Part shown: piece by piece, positions 1-8,481 of the stretch
How the letters are laid out: the number at the start of each line of letters is the position of its first letter
How positions within the stretch are numbered: the stretch's first letter is position 1
Source of the DNA: Phoronis ovalis
Taxonomy: Eukaryota > Phoronida > Phoronidae
Assembly: GCA_028565635.1 (NCBI GenBank)
Contig: JAOXYB010103049.1
Coordinates: 1-15,311 of the forward strand
Reading direction: 5' to 3'
Length of the DNA: 15,311 nucleotides
Position numbers and translations under genes: made by a program
Notes under the pieces: model-generated
Seen by the model: the letters and a program-made list of their open reading frames with translations, nothing else
The model's database searches: none
What the model was told of the DNA's origin: nothing

Positions 1-306
1 GATTGAAAGAAAAGAAACTGACTAAAAAGAAAATGTATACATTATAATACTTTTAGTGTATAGTTTTAGAGATACATTGTAACAAAGATAATTAAGAAAT
101 AAACGGTTCTCGCCCCCTTAAGATCTACTGAACAAAAATAATTTACTTATGTGACAAGGTAAAATATTCCATATCTGTAACCCCATATCTATAATGTGTA
201 AAGAAAATGCTTGGTGTCACCTATGGTAATCACAAGCCGGGTGCATTCACAAAGCAACTAATTGCTTATATTATTCTTGTTATTTACCCCCTCAGAATAA
301 ACTTAC
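1..306. other. Intron sequence (partial)
   Basis: This is the start of the intron after sushi repeat 3, in transcript direction. It is AT-rich, with stops in all frames. I see no exon or repeat in it. Confidence 0.6.
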
Positions 307-486
307 TCTGACAAGCTGGTGTTTGCGCAGACCAATCACTTGAATTACACACTAGACTTGGGACACCCTGTAACTCGTAGCCTTCAGTACAATTAAACTG
401 AACAACTGAACCAAACTCTGTCCCGTTGCCTTCAACAACAGTTTTTTGTCCATTAACAATATCAGGCTGAGGAGAGCAGCTAGCAC
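307..486 (-). CDS. Sushi/CCP repeat 3
   Basis: The exon is 180 nt, phase 1 to 1, with acceptor CTTTATTTGCAG and donor GTAAGT. It encodes residues 734-792. Cysteines C736, C765, C779 and C791 give the CCP pattern, with I-V-N-G (742-745), F-N-C-x-x-G-Y (763-769) and W784 before the final P-A-C. Sequons occur at N753, N764 and N780. This is the last exon visible. Because it ends in a consensus donor at phase 1, at least one further exon, plausibly another phase-1 module, lies beyond the left edge. Confidence 0.96.
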
Positions 487-2250
487 CTGCAAATAAAGTT
501 CAACAATTTTTTTATCTTAATTTTCATGTTTACTGTAAAAACAACAGCTTACACACTTTTTAAACTTGATAGCAGTTTGTAACTGCATGGTTCTGTCATG
601 ATACCATTATTTTGCTGAGCGTTTTAGATACTAAAAGTTTTATAAACTCAATACACTGGATGCACTATTAAATAAATATTCAAAGTTACCTATCCAAATT
701 CAGAGGATAATATTCATTATTGCATTTAAAAAAATTCTCTTGCCACCAGAAAGTCATATGATTGATCACTTGTTGGATAGATGTGTACGACAATAACTAC
801 TAGAAACAAAATTTGAATGTTACTTCTTACACTCGCACTGTGATCTAAGAATTTCAAACCAGAAAGAAGTTTAGAAAGTTTTCATTTCTGGTTCTTTTGA
901 AGTAGAAAAAAGAGCATCCATTTAGGTTCATAAAAAACATTTGTTTAATGTGTGATGTTATTTGATGTCGACTTAGATTTCCTGTGCTTGAGATCACCTA
1001 GCTTTTGCTATAACAGATGTACAATAGTGCACACAAGTAACTAAAAAGCAGCAAACAAACTGTATTAATCATAAGCCTTTTATAGCAACTTTTTAAACAG
1101 TCCATGAACACCTAATTTTGAACATAATATAAATACGGTACTACGAATGTCACAAAAATATTACAGTTCCACAAATAGAATTTTTACCATGAAACCAAAA
1201 CAAAAAATTCAAAAACCATGCCAAACAAGAAAATAACACAAAACTACATTTCACTTAATTATTTTTACCTGGAGAAACTGTTGCAGCCAAAATAAATATT
1301 TTTGTTCAGTCACAATGTTGCATAATCTGTTAATTAATCTGCATAATTAGTGTACAATATGTCACTTTAAAATCAAAACATACATATTTGCAAACATTAG
1401 ATATATTCATTCAATTTTTAACTTATTTATGAGTAGAAAAATATGTACTTCATCAATATCCAATAGGATTTCAAAATGGCTGGCTTAAAGTTTGCTAGAC
1501 ACTCATGTGAATGGCTCAACGCCAGTGAAATAATGTCAGCAGCTCAGGGGTCAATTCCTGGGGTCACAGCTGACATGCAGTGGACTAGATACTTAAATTG
1601 GTACTGTATCCAGCAATATCAACCTAGTCGGGATAATAAGACAGCTTTTCCATGATCTCTGCTGGAAATAAGTTGAATTGGCCAATTCCAAGGTCTAGAC
1701 TTTGTCAGGTTACCCACGTTAAATATAGTCCTTGTTATTATTAATATTGCATTTTTTTTACAAAATGATCTTGTGGACACATATCCTCTAAAGTCAGTGT
1801 GTTTGAGTACTTGAATAATAGGTCAAGGTTACTAGCAGCTCAAAGTCTTGTTGGAATAAAATGGAAACCACACTGATTTTTAAGCATTCCATGGGAGGCA
1901 TCTACCTAGCAAAGTCCGCATGGTACTGTTTTCAAATTCATGAATACTACGATGCATGATCCATGAAGTATGAAGGAAAATATTTCTGTATCTTACTGGC
2001 AGATGGGGACAATAAGCTGTGAAATGAATAATCCCAGTTTTTAAGCCACTCTGCGGAAAATAGATGCATGTTATGCCTTGAATTTTCTAATAACATTGAC
2101 TTCTGAAGAGGAAAATCTCTTTGTAAGGCAAACCTATAAAAAAAATTCACTCTACACACAACTGCCTAATCCTATACATTACAGTTCATTAACAGTTACT
2201 AATAAACCATGGTTGTGATTCAAACACTTCTTACACCATTCACAACATAC
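487..2250. other. Intron between sushi repeats 2 and 3
   Basis: About 1.76 kb of AT-rich sequence without a supportable exon. It contains a possible tRNA-derived SINE head near 1500-1600 and a perfect 14-bp palindrome at 1675-1688. The small open frame at 1947-2159 resembles no protein family and lacks splice context. Confidence 0.6.
1505..1600 (+). repeat. Possible tRNA-derived SINE head
   Basis: A sequence resembling a pol III A box (TGGCTCAACGCC from 1512) is followed about 35 nt later by one resembling a B box (GGGTCAATTCC from 1548, one mismatch to the consensus). That is the spacing of tRNA promoters. The region also forms an 8-bp inverted repeat, ATGTCAGC with GCTGACAT, around the B box. 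A full tRNA cloverleaf cannot be folded and no tail or target duplication is clear, so this is tentative. Confidence 0.3.
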
Positions 2251-2424
2251 CTGTACACTGAGGAGGATCTTCCCACTGGCCATCTGACTTGCACATAATT
2301 GGTGTACTTGTCGTCAATGTGTATCCATCATAGCAAGCATACTCTACAGTATTATTATAGTTCACTCCGGTTGACCTTACTACATAACCATTATCTACTG
2401 CTGGAGGTTCACCACAGAAAACAG
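2251..2424 (-). CDS. Sushi/CCP repeat 2
   Basis: The exon is 174 nt, phase 1 to 1, with acceptor GTTTTAATTTAG and donor GTATGT. It encodes residues 676-732. Cysteines C678, C705, C719 and C731 sit at canonical CCP spacing. The family motifs C-G-x-P-P (678-682), N-G-Y (686-688), Y-x-C-x-x-G-Y (703-709) and G-x-W-x-x-P-P-x-C (723-731) are all present. This is the most textbook repeat of the three. One exon encodes the complete domain, so it could be skipped or duplicated without changing frame. Confidence 0.96.
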
Positions 2425-2634
2425 CTAAATTAAAACAGAATCATTATTAGACCAGTTACTGGGTGATTAGTTGAAGGCATTACAAGGTAATATACAATAC
2501 ATTGGCTGCAGCTGCCTCTACATGAAAATGATACTTGTTGTCAACCTCCATTGATGTTTAGTCTCCCGTCATTATCCCATAATTGTGTACATTTTGTAGC
2601 AGAACTTCAAAAGAAATTATTTCAATCCACGTAC

Positions 2635-2829
2635 CTGTGCACATTGGTATTCTTTCGACATTCCATTTTCCTTCATACATACATTCCATTTGGACATAAG
2701 TCATATTTTGATACTCTTCTGCTTCAAATGCATAGCCCTCAGGACATGTGACATTGAACTTTGACATGTACATATTGCTTGCTGGAGGTGATGTTTCCGT
2801 GCTGCTGTTAAAATTTGGATCTGGGCAGT
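2635..2829 (-). CDS. Sushi/CCP repeat 1
   Basis: The exon is 195 nt, phase 1 to 1, with acceptor TTTTTCTTGCAG and donor GTACGT. It encodes residues 611-674. The four CCP cysteines are C611, C638, C659 and C673, with W665 between the last two and the G-Y step (641-642) after the second. Disulfides are expected as 1-3 and 2-4. Three N-glycosylation sequons lie at N617, N635 and N651. The spacing between C611 and C638 is typical, with a Ser/Thr/Pro-rich stretch at 618-627. Sushi repeats mediate protein-protein contacts in complement regulators and adhesion receptors. Confidence 0.93.
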
Positions 2830-3168
2830 CTGCAAGAAAAACAATGTGACAGTGTACATAAACAAAAGTTGTAATTGCCAGTAATGTTGAATAAATTATT
2901 GACAGAAGCATAATCAACTATACTATAGACAGATATAGGTAAAGACCTGTAGTAGTAGGGTTATTCAAAATATTACGATCTGTATTCCTTTACAAAGTTC
3001 GGAGAAGACAATATAGGATGTTACAAAGCATTATACTTTGAACTACATTATTCATTAGTCCTTGCAAGCAGCAGTTAAATTCAGTGTATTATCAACAGAC
3101 ATTATCTGAATTGCAGGAAATGTGTCAACCTTACTAATTTTTTTTTATTAATAAGTCAAGCTACATAC
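2830..3168. other. Intron between CUB3 and sushi repeat 1
   Basis: About 340 bp of AT-rich sequence. An ATG at 2917 opens a hydrophobic frame that runs into the sushi exon, but it overlaps the pyrimidine tract of the acceptor. I see no other structure. Confidence 0.6.
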
Positions 3169-3334
3169 CAACGGAAAAACTGAAATTGAATCCTACTCCA
3201 GATATAATTGGACTTGTACTAAAGAATATGGCACCATTTCCAGAGTTTAAATAGAGTGGAGCTGGGGCATAGTCACCAGTAAACCCTCGCTCCGTATGAA
3301 GCTTAGGTGCTCCAGAGTTTTTACCATTATGCAC
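3169..3334 (-). CDS. CUB domain 3, second half
   Basis: The exon is 166 nt, phase 0 to 1, with acceptor GTTTGATTGCAG and donor GTATGT. It encodes residues 555-609. The segment opens with V-H-N-G, matching the 'dG' turn of CUB domains. It then shows G-A-I-F-F-S-T-S (588-595) and G-V-G-F-N-F-S-F (600-607), the usual C-terminal strand pair. There is no second disulfide, and the S-D motif reads S-T-S. Frame, strand order and the preceding exon make the CUB assignment firm. A 22-bp minisatellite and a long hairpin lie in the intron just upstream in the transcript. Confidence 0.9.
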
Positions 3335-3411
3335 CTGCAATCAAACCAAAGTATTTGACACTCAGGATATTACAATACAATTTCTTGAACTCTCAAATAT
3401 ATGCGACAATA

Positions 3412-3614
3412 TGTGTATTTATTTCATCATGATATTACGATGTGTATTCCATCATGATATTATGTGTATTCCATCATGATATTATGTTTATTTCATCATG
3501 ATATTATGTGTATTCCATCATGATATTATGTTTATTCCATCATGATATTATGTGTATTCCATCATGATATTATGTTTATTTCATCATGATATTATGTATA
3601 TTCCATCATGATTA
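3412..3614. repeat. 22-bp minisatellite, about nine copies
   Basis: A tandem array has the consensus unit TGTGTATTCCATCATGATAT followed by TA. Clean units start at 3441, 3463, 3485, 3507, 3529, 3551, 3573 and 3595, preceded by one variant unit at 3412. From the third unit on, versions beginning TGTG and TGTT alternate, so a 44-bp higher-order period is visible. Each unit contains the 8-bp palindrome ATCATGAT. The array lies within an intron. Confidence 0.95.
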
Positions 3615-3990
3615 TATACATTTCCAATAGTTCAATTACTAAAGGTGCCAAAAGTTGGCATGACATAATTTGTTATTTTCTCAGAGACCTTTGAACTGAA
3701 TTACTGTCTACAGGAGTGACTACATTGGAAGAAATACTTTTTACCCTATGTCAGAAGAACATTGATTGATGTTGCTACATTCTATTCTTAATTCACGCTT
3801 GTGATATGAATTTTGGACAGAACAGATTTCGTGATTATTAGCAAATAACATATGCCCAAAGCACGTATATAATGCATGTCACATGCCAAGAGCTAGTAAA
3901 ACTTATCCCTTCACATGAAATTTTTTTGAAATACACAAACACACTCTCATATTGCCTACCTCTCCTGGCATGTAATAGATTCATGTGTTC

Positions 3991-4185
3991 AGTTTTAGAA
4001 TATCACAACAAATTTTATCACTTACTGAATTTAAGGTTATGCAGAAAATCTTAGACTATCACACAGACTTTGTCAATCTGACGATGCACGAGACAAAGAC
4101 TTTGTGATAGAATTGAAAACTCTCTGGATTAGCTTAAACAATATGTTCAGTAAGTGACTAAATTTGTTGTAATATAATTAAAGTT
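3991..4185. repeat. Long imperfect hairpin / foldback element
   Basis: Left and right halves are inverted copies over nearly their whole length. TCACTTACTGAA at 4018-4029 pairs perfectly with 4146-4157. CTATCACACAGACTTTGTC at 4056-4074 pairs with 4092-4110 at 17 of 19 positions. The flanking ACAACAAATTT arms (about 4003-4017 and 4158-4172) continue the stem. The loop is about 17 nt (4075-4091). This is the shape of a foldback or MITE-type element, or of a structured intronic RNA hairpin. Confidence 0.8.
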
Positions 4186-4243
4186 GACTTTTTCTTTTTT
4201 CAATCCTATTAACACCTAGTAATATGGTGACATAATATCTTAC

Positions 4244-4422
4244 AGCCAAAAAATCTGCTCCCTCCTCCAACCCGAAATCTCCATGGAAGAATATCTTAAA
4301 TGGCAATTGATTCTCTGTAGAAATGTGGTAAGTACAGATGAAAAAGTTGGGGTACTGCACAGCATCATACCCTGGGGAAGATAAGACACCTGCTCGCACA
4401 TCCTCAATTTTCTCGGCACAAC
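4244..4422 (-). CDS. CUB domain 3, first half
   Basis: The exon is 179 nt, phase 1 to 0, with acceptor TCGTTATAG and donor GTAAGA. It encodes residues 496-554. C496 follows directly after CUB2. G-V-L-S-S-P-G-Y (506-513), Y-P-N (518-520) and C524-T-Y-x-I (524-528) form the standard first half of a CUB domain, with C496-C524 as its disulfide. The strand with E547-E548 and D551 is included before the intron. The exon is longer than its CUB1 and CUB2 counterparts because the internal intron lies about 13 codons further downstream. Confidence 0.92.
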
Positions 4423-4716
4423 CTATAACGAGAAAAAGGTGAAGGTTAAAATGTAAATGTGATTAAAATGTCCAAAATCTGAGGTCCACAACAACAAACA
4501 CAGTTGCTTAAATTTTTAGTTTCATATTCATATTCCCAAAAAGTAAATTTTAAAGAAAACTCAAATACAGGAAAACGAAATTTAAATGGAAGCAAGTTTC
4601 AATTATAATTACATATATACACTAAATGGAAAAATCATGATATGAAGACGCAAATATCTGGATTTTTATATTAATAATATATATAATTATATAATTAATT
4701 TAATATGTATAGTTAC

Positions 4717-4912
4717 CATATTTATACTTGAATAAAAATCCTCTCTTAGGAAGCAGTGCAGATGTGCTCATGAAGATATACATCTTCTGGCCAGTGGAAA
4801 AAACAGTTTTTGGACCCCCATTACTGTCGTACTTTGCCAATTCTTTGTCACTTGCCATATTGCCATTTCGTACAATAACAAAGTCACCTAGTTCAAGGTC
4901 AACATGTTCTGC
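4717..4912 (-). CDS. CUB domain 2, second half (cysteine-free)
   Basis: The exon is 196 nt, phase 0 to 1, with acceptor GATCATTGTAG and donor GTAACT. It encodes residues 430-494. It shows the CUB strand G-D-F-V-I-V-R-N-G (438-446), a T-V-F-S-T-G-Q-K-M-Y-I-F-M strand pair and the terminal R-G-F-L-F-K-Y. The S-D step used in calcium-binding CUB domains reads S-T here and there is no cysteine. CUB2 therefore lacks every disulfide and one presumed calcium ligand. The frame stays open and the hydrophobic core pattern is kept, so the domain looks functional but divergent. Confidence 0.88.
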
Positions 4913-5444
4913 CTACAATGATCACAACAGGCATTGCTAACATGAAGCCTCTTTTGAAAGTTCTTGATATTAATAGTATTAATGTTTATTTTTGGTAATA
5001 TTAACGAGTAGTTTGCTTTAGCAGGTACACAAAATTTCTTCTTTTGGCATCATTCTTATGAGTTCTGGTATTTGCTCACGTGTGTTACTTATTTCATGTT
5101 TAGACAGATATTTTACCAAACTTAAACGGGATCAAGTACAAGACTTTCAGCTGGAGTATGCACAAAGCTTTCTTTAAACAAGCATTTTATTCAACTGTAA
5201 ACATTAACTAAGCACTAAACTTAATCAAATCAATAAAACAAATTAAGCTTAAAACAAAGTTTTTGACATCTTTATTCTGGATGAAAATGGAAATAACTGT
5301 ATTTCTTTTTATAAGAGAACGGGTAATCAATGATCACTTATAAAGGGAAGATGTTACCTGCAACAACACAGAAAAAATTGATTGCAAGCTTAAATTTTCT
5401 TACATAGTTGACAATATTTCATTACATAATTTAAATTTATTTAC
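4913..5444. other. Intron inside CUB2
   Basis: A phase-0 intron of about 0.5 kb. It is AT-rich; I see no repeat, exon or other structure in it. Confidence 0.6.
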
Positions 5445-5599
5445 CTTTAACGATAAGATTTGGTAATTGAGAGCAACATCGATGGTCCACCTGGTAACAA
5501 CATTTCTTACAAATGGTACTGGGAAAAATGGACTACCCACATCCAAGTAATCTCTGCTGGCTGTTAACATCTTGCCACCACCAGGTAAATAGTCAACTT
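5445..5599 (-). CDS. CUB domain 2, first half (cysteine-free)
   Basis: The exon is 155 nt, phase 1 to 0, with acceptor AATTTTACAG and donor GTAAAT. It encodes residues 379-429. The CUB pattern is recognisable as G-x2-Y-L in the opening strands, P-F-F-P-V-P-F around residue 400, R-W-T-I-D and the strand I-L-S-L-K at the exon end. Neither cysteine of the first CUB disulfide is present; the position of the second is held by arginine or threonine before the tryptophan. The intron phase and position equal those of CUB1, which supports assignment to the CUB family despite weak identity. A short hydrophobic open frame from an ATG at 5657 runs into this exon but is explained by the acceptor's pyrimidine tract. 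Confidence 0.85.
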
Positions 5600-6875
5600 C
5601 TGTAAAATTGACAAAAAAACAAAGGTAAAGTATCAAGTTGAGGTAATTAAGTAGCATTTGGTAAGATTATAGAATATTTGCAAATAGTTGATATTGTATT
5701 CCTATTTATTAGTTTTAGTAAAGTATAAATTAGCAGATGTTTTATCAATTAAAACAAAATAATTGAACATATTGTTTTTATCTATTCACTTCAATAACAA
5801 AGCACCACTGAAATTCAATAGCTAACTCCAATATAAATGTTAAACATTCTGATACATTGTTATAGTTTCCTTTTCTAGTAACAATCAAAATAGAAAAGAT
5901 CCATCCTAAGGAAAATCTTGGATATACCTTTGTACTCACTGAACTTATTGGAATCTTAATGGAATTGTTAGTAGACAGTGGAGAGAAACAGGTGACTCTA
6001 AACCAAATTAAGAATTTACAAATTATTTAAGTCAACAGTTGGCATTTAGGATTACATTAAAACTTGTATACCCAGCTCTAGGAGGTCGCTGTTTGCACAA
6101 TTTAGAAGTGGAGCATTACCTCTAAGAATAGAGACAGGCACATTTACACAATGTAGAAGTTAGAAACATAATTTGTAATCTGTCTAATAATAACTCAGTT
6201 GAAGACAAAACTCATTTTTTTGTAAACATTCCGTTGTATCCTAATTTACCAAACATTTTATTCAATATGGTTAAAATGAAGTGCAGTGATTTCCAAGTAA
6301 AAATGATGAAGTATGCTTGCTATATACACTGTTCAACATATTTTGTTCCCCTCTCTATGTCTATTGAACAAGCCTTTCACAGACATAAGCTAAAATTGTT
6401 TATTTATACTAATTCAACTGCTGTTTCCTTTTGCTGTACTTGTTAGGTAAATGTGCCCATTTGGGCTGGGTGTTCAATTTATAGCTATTGTAACAGTATG
6501 TACTTATGGGTGTGCATCTGACATGAGGCACATCTGTCCTTATATGTAAACACATGTCACTATAATAAATTTATTTATTTATTCATATTTAGGAGTAATG
6601 AATAGCTCAAGTATAATTCCAAGCACAGGCTAAGCAGCAAGAGCTAGGTAATAGTGGGGTAAATTACAATTTTTTAGAAAAAATTGAAGAGACAGGTATT
6701 GTGTGATGGCAGAGATTGTCATTTTTCTATTCTTACCTTCACAACTAAAATTCTCAGCAAAGTCATGTGTAAACAGGGCACAAGTAATATTTTGAATATA
6801 GGTCCTATTTGTTACTCATAAATAAACAAGCAAAAACTGTATTATATTATCATGCTAAAATATCTAAAAACAAAC
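5600..6875. other. Intron between PAN and CUB2
   Basis: About 1.3 kb. Its central part holds the decayed 3' end of a LINE in the opposite orientation (6086-6583). The remainder is plain AT-rich sequence. Confidence 0.6.
6086..6583 (+). mobile_element. Decayed 3' end of a LINE (non-LTR retrotransposon), antisense to the host gene
   Basis: Two plus-strand frames together resemble the C-terminal end of a LINE ORF2 protein. From 6086 one frame reads S-L-F-A-Q-F-R-S-G-A-L-P-L-R-I-E-T-G, typical of the segment after the reverse transcriptase. It hits a stop at 6161-6163. From about 6168 another frame carries I-C-N-L then S-V-E-D-K-T-H-F-F-V (6195-6224) and P-L-Y-P-N-L, the usual 'C-x2-C ... EDE-x-HF-x-x-x-CP-x-Y' ending, with the second C of the pair lost. 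A frameshift and stop make it non-functional. After the frame ends at 6446 there is a short 3' UTR and a TTTA-type repeat tail near 6568-6583. The element is 5' truncated. The clade was not determined. Confidence 0.7.
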
Positions 6876-7121
6876 CTCCTGTGGTAATAGTTCCAGGGCA
6901 ATTCTTAGCATAAAAATTAAACCCCATCATATGCATAGGCACACCGCGCTTGGAGTGCAGCATACAGGAACTAGCAGTGACATTGTATGAAAGAGAATTA
7001 CATTCGGCTGAGATTTGGCATTCGTCTTGGCATTCTTGCTCTGTTTTGCCAGTCAATGTTTGAATTGGACTTTCATCTTGGTACATATAGTCCTTAAGCA
7101 ACACCATTTTACAAGAAAATT
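6876..7121 (-). CDS. PAN/apple domain exon
   Basis: The exon is 246 nt, phase 1 to 1, with acceptor TTTTCTTTTAG. It encodes residues 297-377. Six cysteines at C299, C326, C330, C336, C348 and C370 match the apple/PAN_1 pattern, with nested pairing expected (299-370, 326-348, 330-336). The central core E-C-Q-D-E-C-x5-C-N-S-L-S-Y is typical of PAN domains, as is the following N-V-T-x4-C-M-L. PAN domains bind proteins or carbohydrates. The donor is GTTTGT, weaker than all others in this gene. If it were skipped, translation would continue eight more residues into the intron and stop at 6850-6852. Confidence 0.92.
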
Positions 7122-7426
7122 CTAAAAGAAAACATGATTTCCAGTTGTTATGAAACAAAATCTGCACTCAGCATAAAGTATTATGTTAAAAAATACCAGT
7201 ACCTACAAGATTACATTTAAAAAATGATATAATTTTGAAAATTTTTCTGTAAATGAGAAGTTACTGTGCAGCCAAGAGAATCCCAACTTCTTCTAGTTTG
7301 GGTTAAGACCATTTCAATATATCTAATGGTACTAGTTGTAATAGTAGTATTAGTAGCACTACATGATTTATTAAACACATTTTGAACTCTAGTAACAGTA
7401 AGGTTAAAATTACAAATAGAACATAC
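7122..7426. other. Intron between CUB1 and PAN
   Basis: About 305 bp of AT-rich sequence between phase-1 splice sites. I see nothing further in it. Confidence 0.6.
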
Positions 7427-7640
7427 TTGTTTTCCATTCAGCCTGGAATCCTTTTCTCTGCGTAGTTTTGTCGCTGAGGAATGTCACCACCATAAAGCTG
7501 TTGCTACTTATAATTGGTAGTCGACCAACAAACGACTGATTCCCTGACATTGTTGTCAATAACATGCTTGAGCTCTGTGTTTTACCACCAACGTAAATCT
7601 GAACAGTATCCAAATCTTGCTCGGTTTCAAATTCAGAAAA
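7427..7640 (-). CDS. CUB domain 1, second half
   Basis: The exon is 214 nt, phase 0 to 1, with acceptor TTTTTATAG and donor GTATGT. It encodes residues 225-295. It carries E229, D235 and the F-x-S-D motif (D281), followed by G-F-Q-A-E-W. These acidic residues are the likely counterparts of the calcium-binding triad of cbCUB domains, so CUB1 may bind calcium. The second CUB disulfide (normally a Cys before the D-x-x-x-I strand and one in 'CG') is absent: the exon has no cysteine. Two-cysteine CUB domains are known, so this is a variant rather than a break. Confidence 0.92.
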
Positions 7641-8129
7641 CTATAAAAATAAAGAAAATGTGAAAAAAATATGCTTTAAATTTCAAATAAGTCACTTAGT
7701 GCACAAGTATTACTAGATTATCATAGTAAACTCGAAAGTGTAGTGATGTGTGCCTCTATATAATGCAGTGAAAGTTAAAATCTTTTGCAATGCATTTTAA
7801 GTAGGTAGGTATCCAATAATCACAAAGATATACAATATCATTAACAAAAATGATGTACAAGGTAAAGTATCAATAGATTATCGTATTGTATGCAAACGTG
7901 TAATGAACCCTGGTATAACAAAGTGAAAAATAAAATGTTTTTGCAATGCAATCAAAAGCAAGGTTACGTATCCAATGATCACAAATATACACAATATCAT
8001 TATTAAACAGAAAGGATGTATTTAAAAAATAGGAGAAATATTTTGAAAAGCAATAAACAACTAATTGAATTATGCATGAATTATTAAGATGGTAACTTGG
8101 AAAACTATAATATTATTTAATGCACTTAC
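7641..8129. other. Intron inside CUB1
   Basis: A phase-0 intron of about 0.5 kb, most of which is a diverged tandem duplication (7701-8020), annotated separately. Confidence 0.6.
7701..8020. repeat. Diverged two-copy tandem duplication, about 160 bp per copy
   Basis: Copies at about 7701-7857 and 7858-8020 share ordered blocks. These include TAGATTATC near the start, TTTTGCAATGCA in the middle, then GTATCCAAT with ATCACAAA and CAATATCATTA, and both end in GATGTA. Small indels and many substitutions separate them, so the duplication is old. No coding potential is seen. Confidence 0.75.
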
Positions 8130-8263
8130 AGTAAGTTGTACTTTTGAGCCTGGTGGGCCGGTGATGGTCCAAGTACAGGACATATTGGCTGGATAATCCT
8201 CAGGAAAGGAAGGTGTCATGAAGTTGCCTGACATACCACCATAATCGAAGGCACAGTTACTGG
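8130..8263 (-). CDS. CUB domain 1, first half
   Basis: The exon is 134 nt and runs from phase 1 to phase 0, with acceptor TTTTTTATAG and donor GTAAGT. It encodes residues 181-224. CUB hallmarks are C183, the G-x-F-x-T-P-x-F-P-x-x-Y-P block (192-204), and C209-x-W-x-I (209-213). C183 and C209 form the first CUB disulfide. N206 is a probable glycosylation site. The exon ends in the strand K-V-Q-L-T and continues in the next exon. The phase-0 intron inside the domain sits at the same place as in CUB2. Confidence 0.93.
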
Positions 8264-8481
8264 CTATAAAAAATACCATGCAATCATAGTTATTCAGGTA
8301 TTTTGCCTTTCAGTTACAAGTATTCTTTGTGACTAGAATTGCCTCTTCAAAAGAATCTTCCAAATACAAAATATTTTATATTTTTAAAACCAAACAAATG
8401 CATTTACCACAATCAGCTACTTGCGAATACTAACTCCACAATGCAATCTCAACTGTTATAGATTAAGTTCAACATTCTTAC

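Larger units (their letters stand above)
3335..4243. other. Intron inside CUB3
   Basis: This phase-0 intron is about 0.9 kb and contains the 22-bp minisatellite (3412-3614) and the long hairpin element (3991-4185), which are annotated separately. The rest is unremarkable AT-rich sequence. Confidence 0.6.

Noticed and set aside
1260-1300. Possible 9-nt microexon with flanking AG and GTAAAA between sushi repeats 2 and 3
   Set aside because: AG and GT pairs at this distance are expected by chance. The flanking sushi exons already join in phase and nothing requires an insert.
1947-2159. 70-codon minus-strand frame between sushi exons
   Set aside because: It shows no sushi or other cysteine pattern, no fitting phase-1 splice pair and no family resemblance.
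2635-2917. ATG at 2917 opens a hydrophobic, signal-peptide-like frame continuous with sushi repeat 1 (possible alternative first exon)
   Set aside because: The hydrophobic residues come from the T-rich acceptor tract and AT-rich intron, and the upstream CUB3 exon joins perfectly at 2829. No promoter evidence is visible. 5' RNA data could revive it.
3412-3614. CRISPR-like array
   Set aside because: Units are contiguous tandem copies without unique spacers, inside an intron of an animal gene.
5445-5657. A similar signal-peptide-like frame from an ATG at 5657 into CUB2
   Set aside because: The same artefact recurs here: pyrimidine tracts translate as Leu and Phe. Finding it twice argues against a real alternative start.
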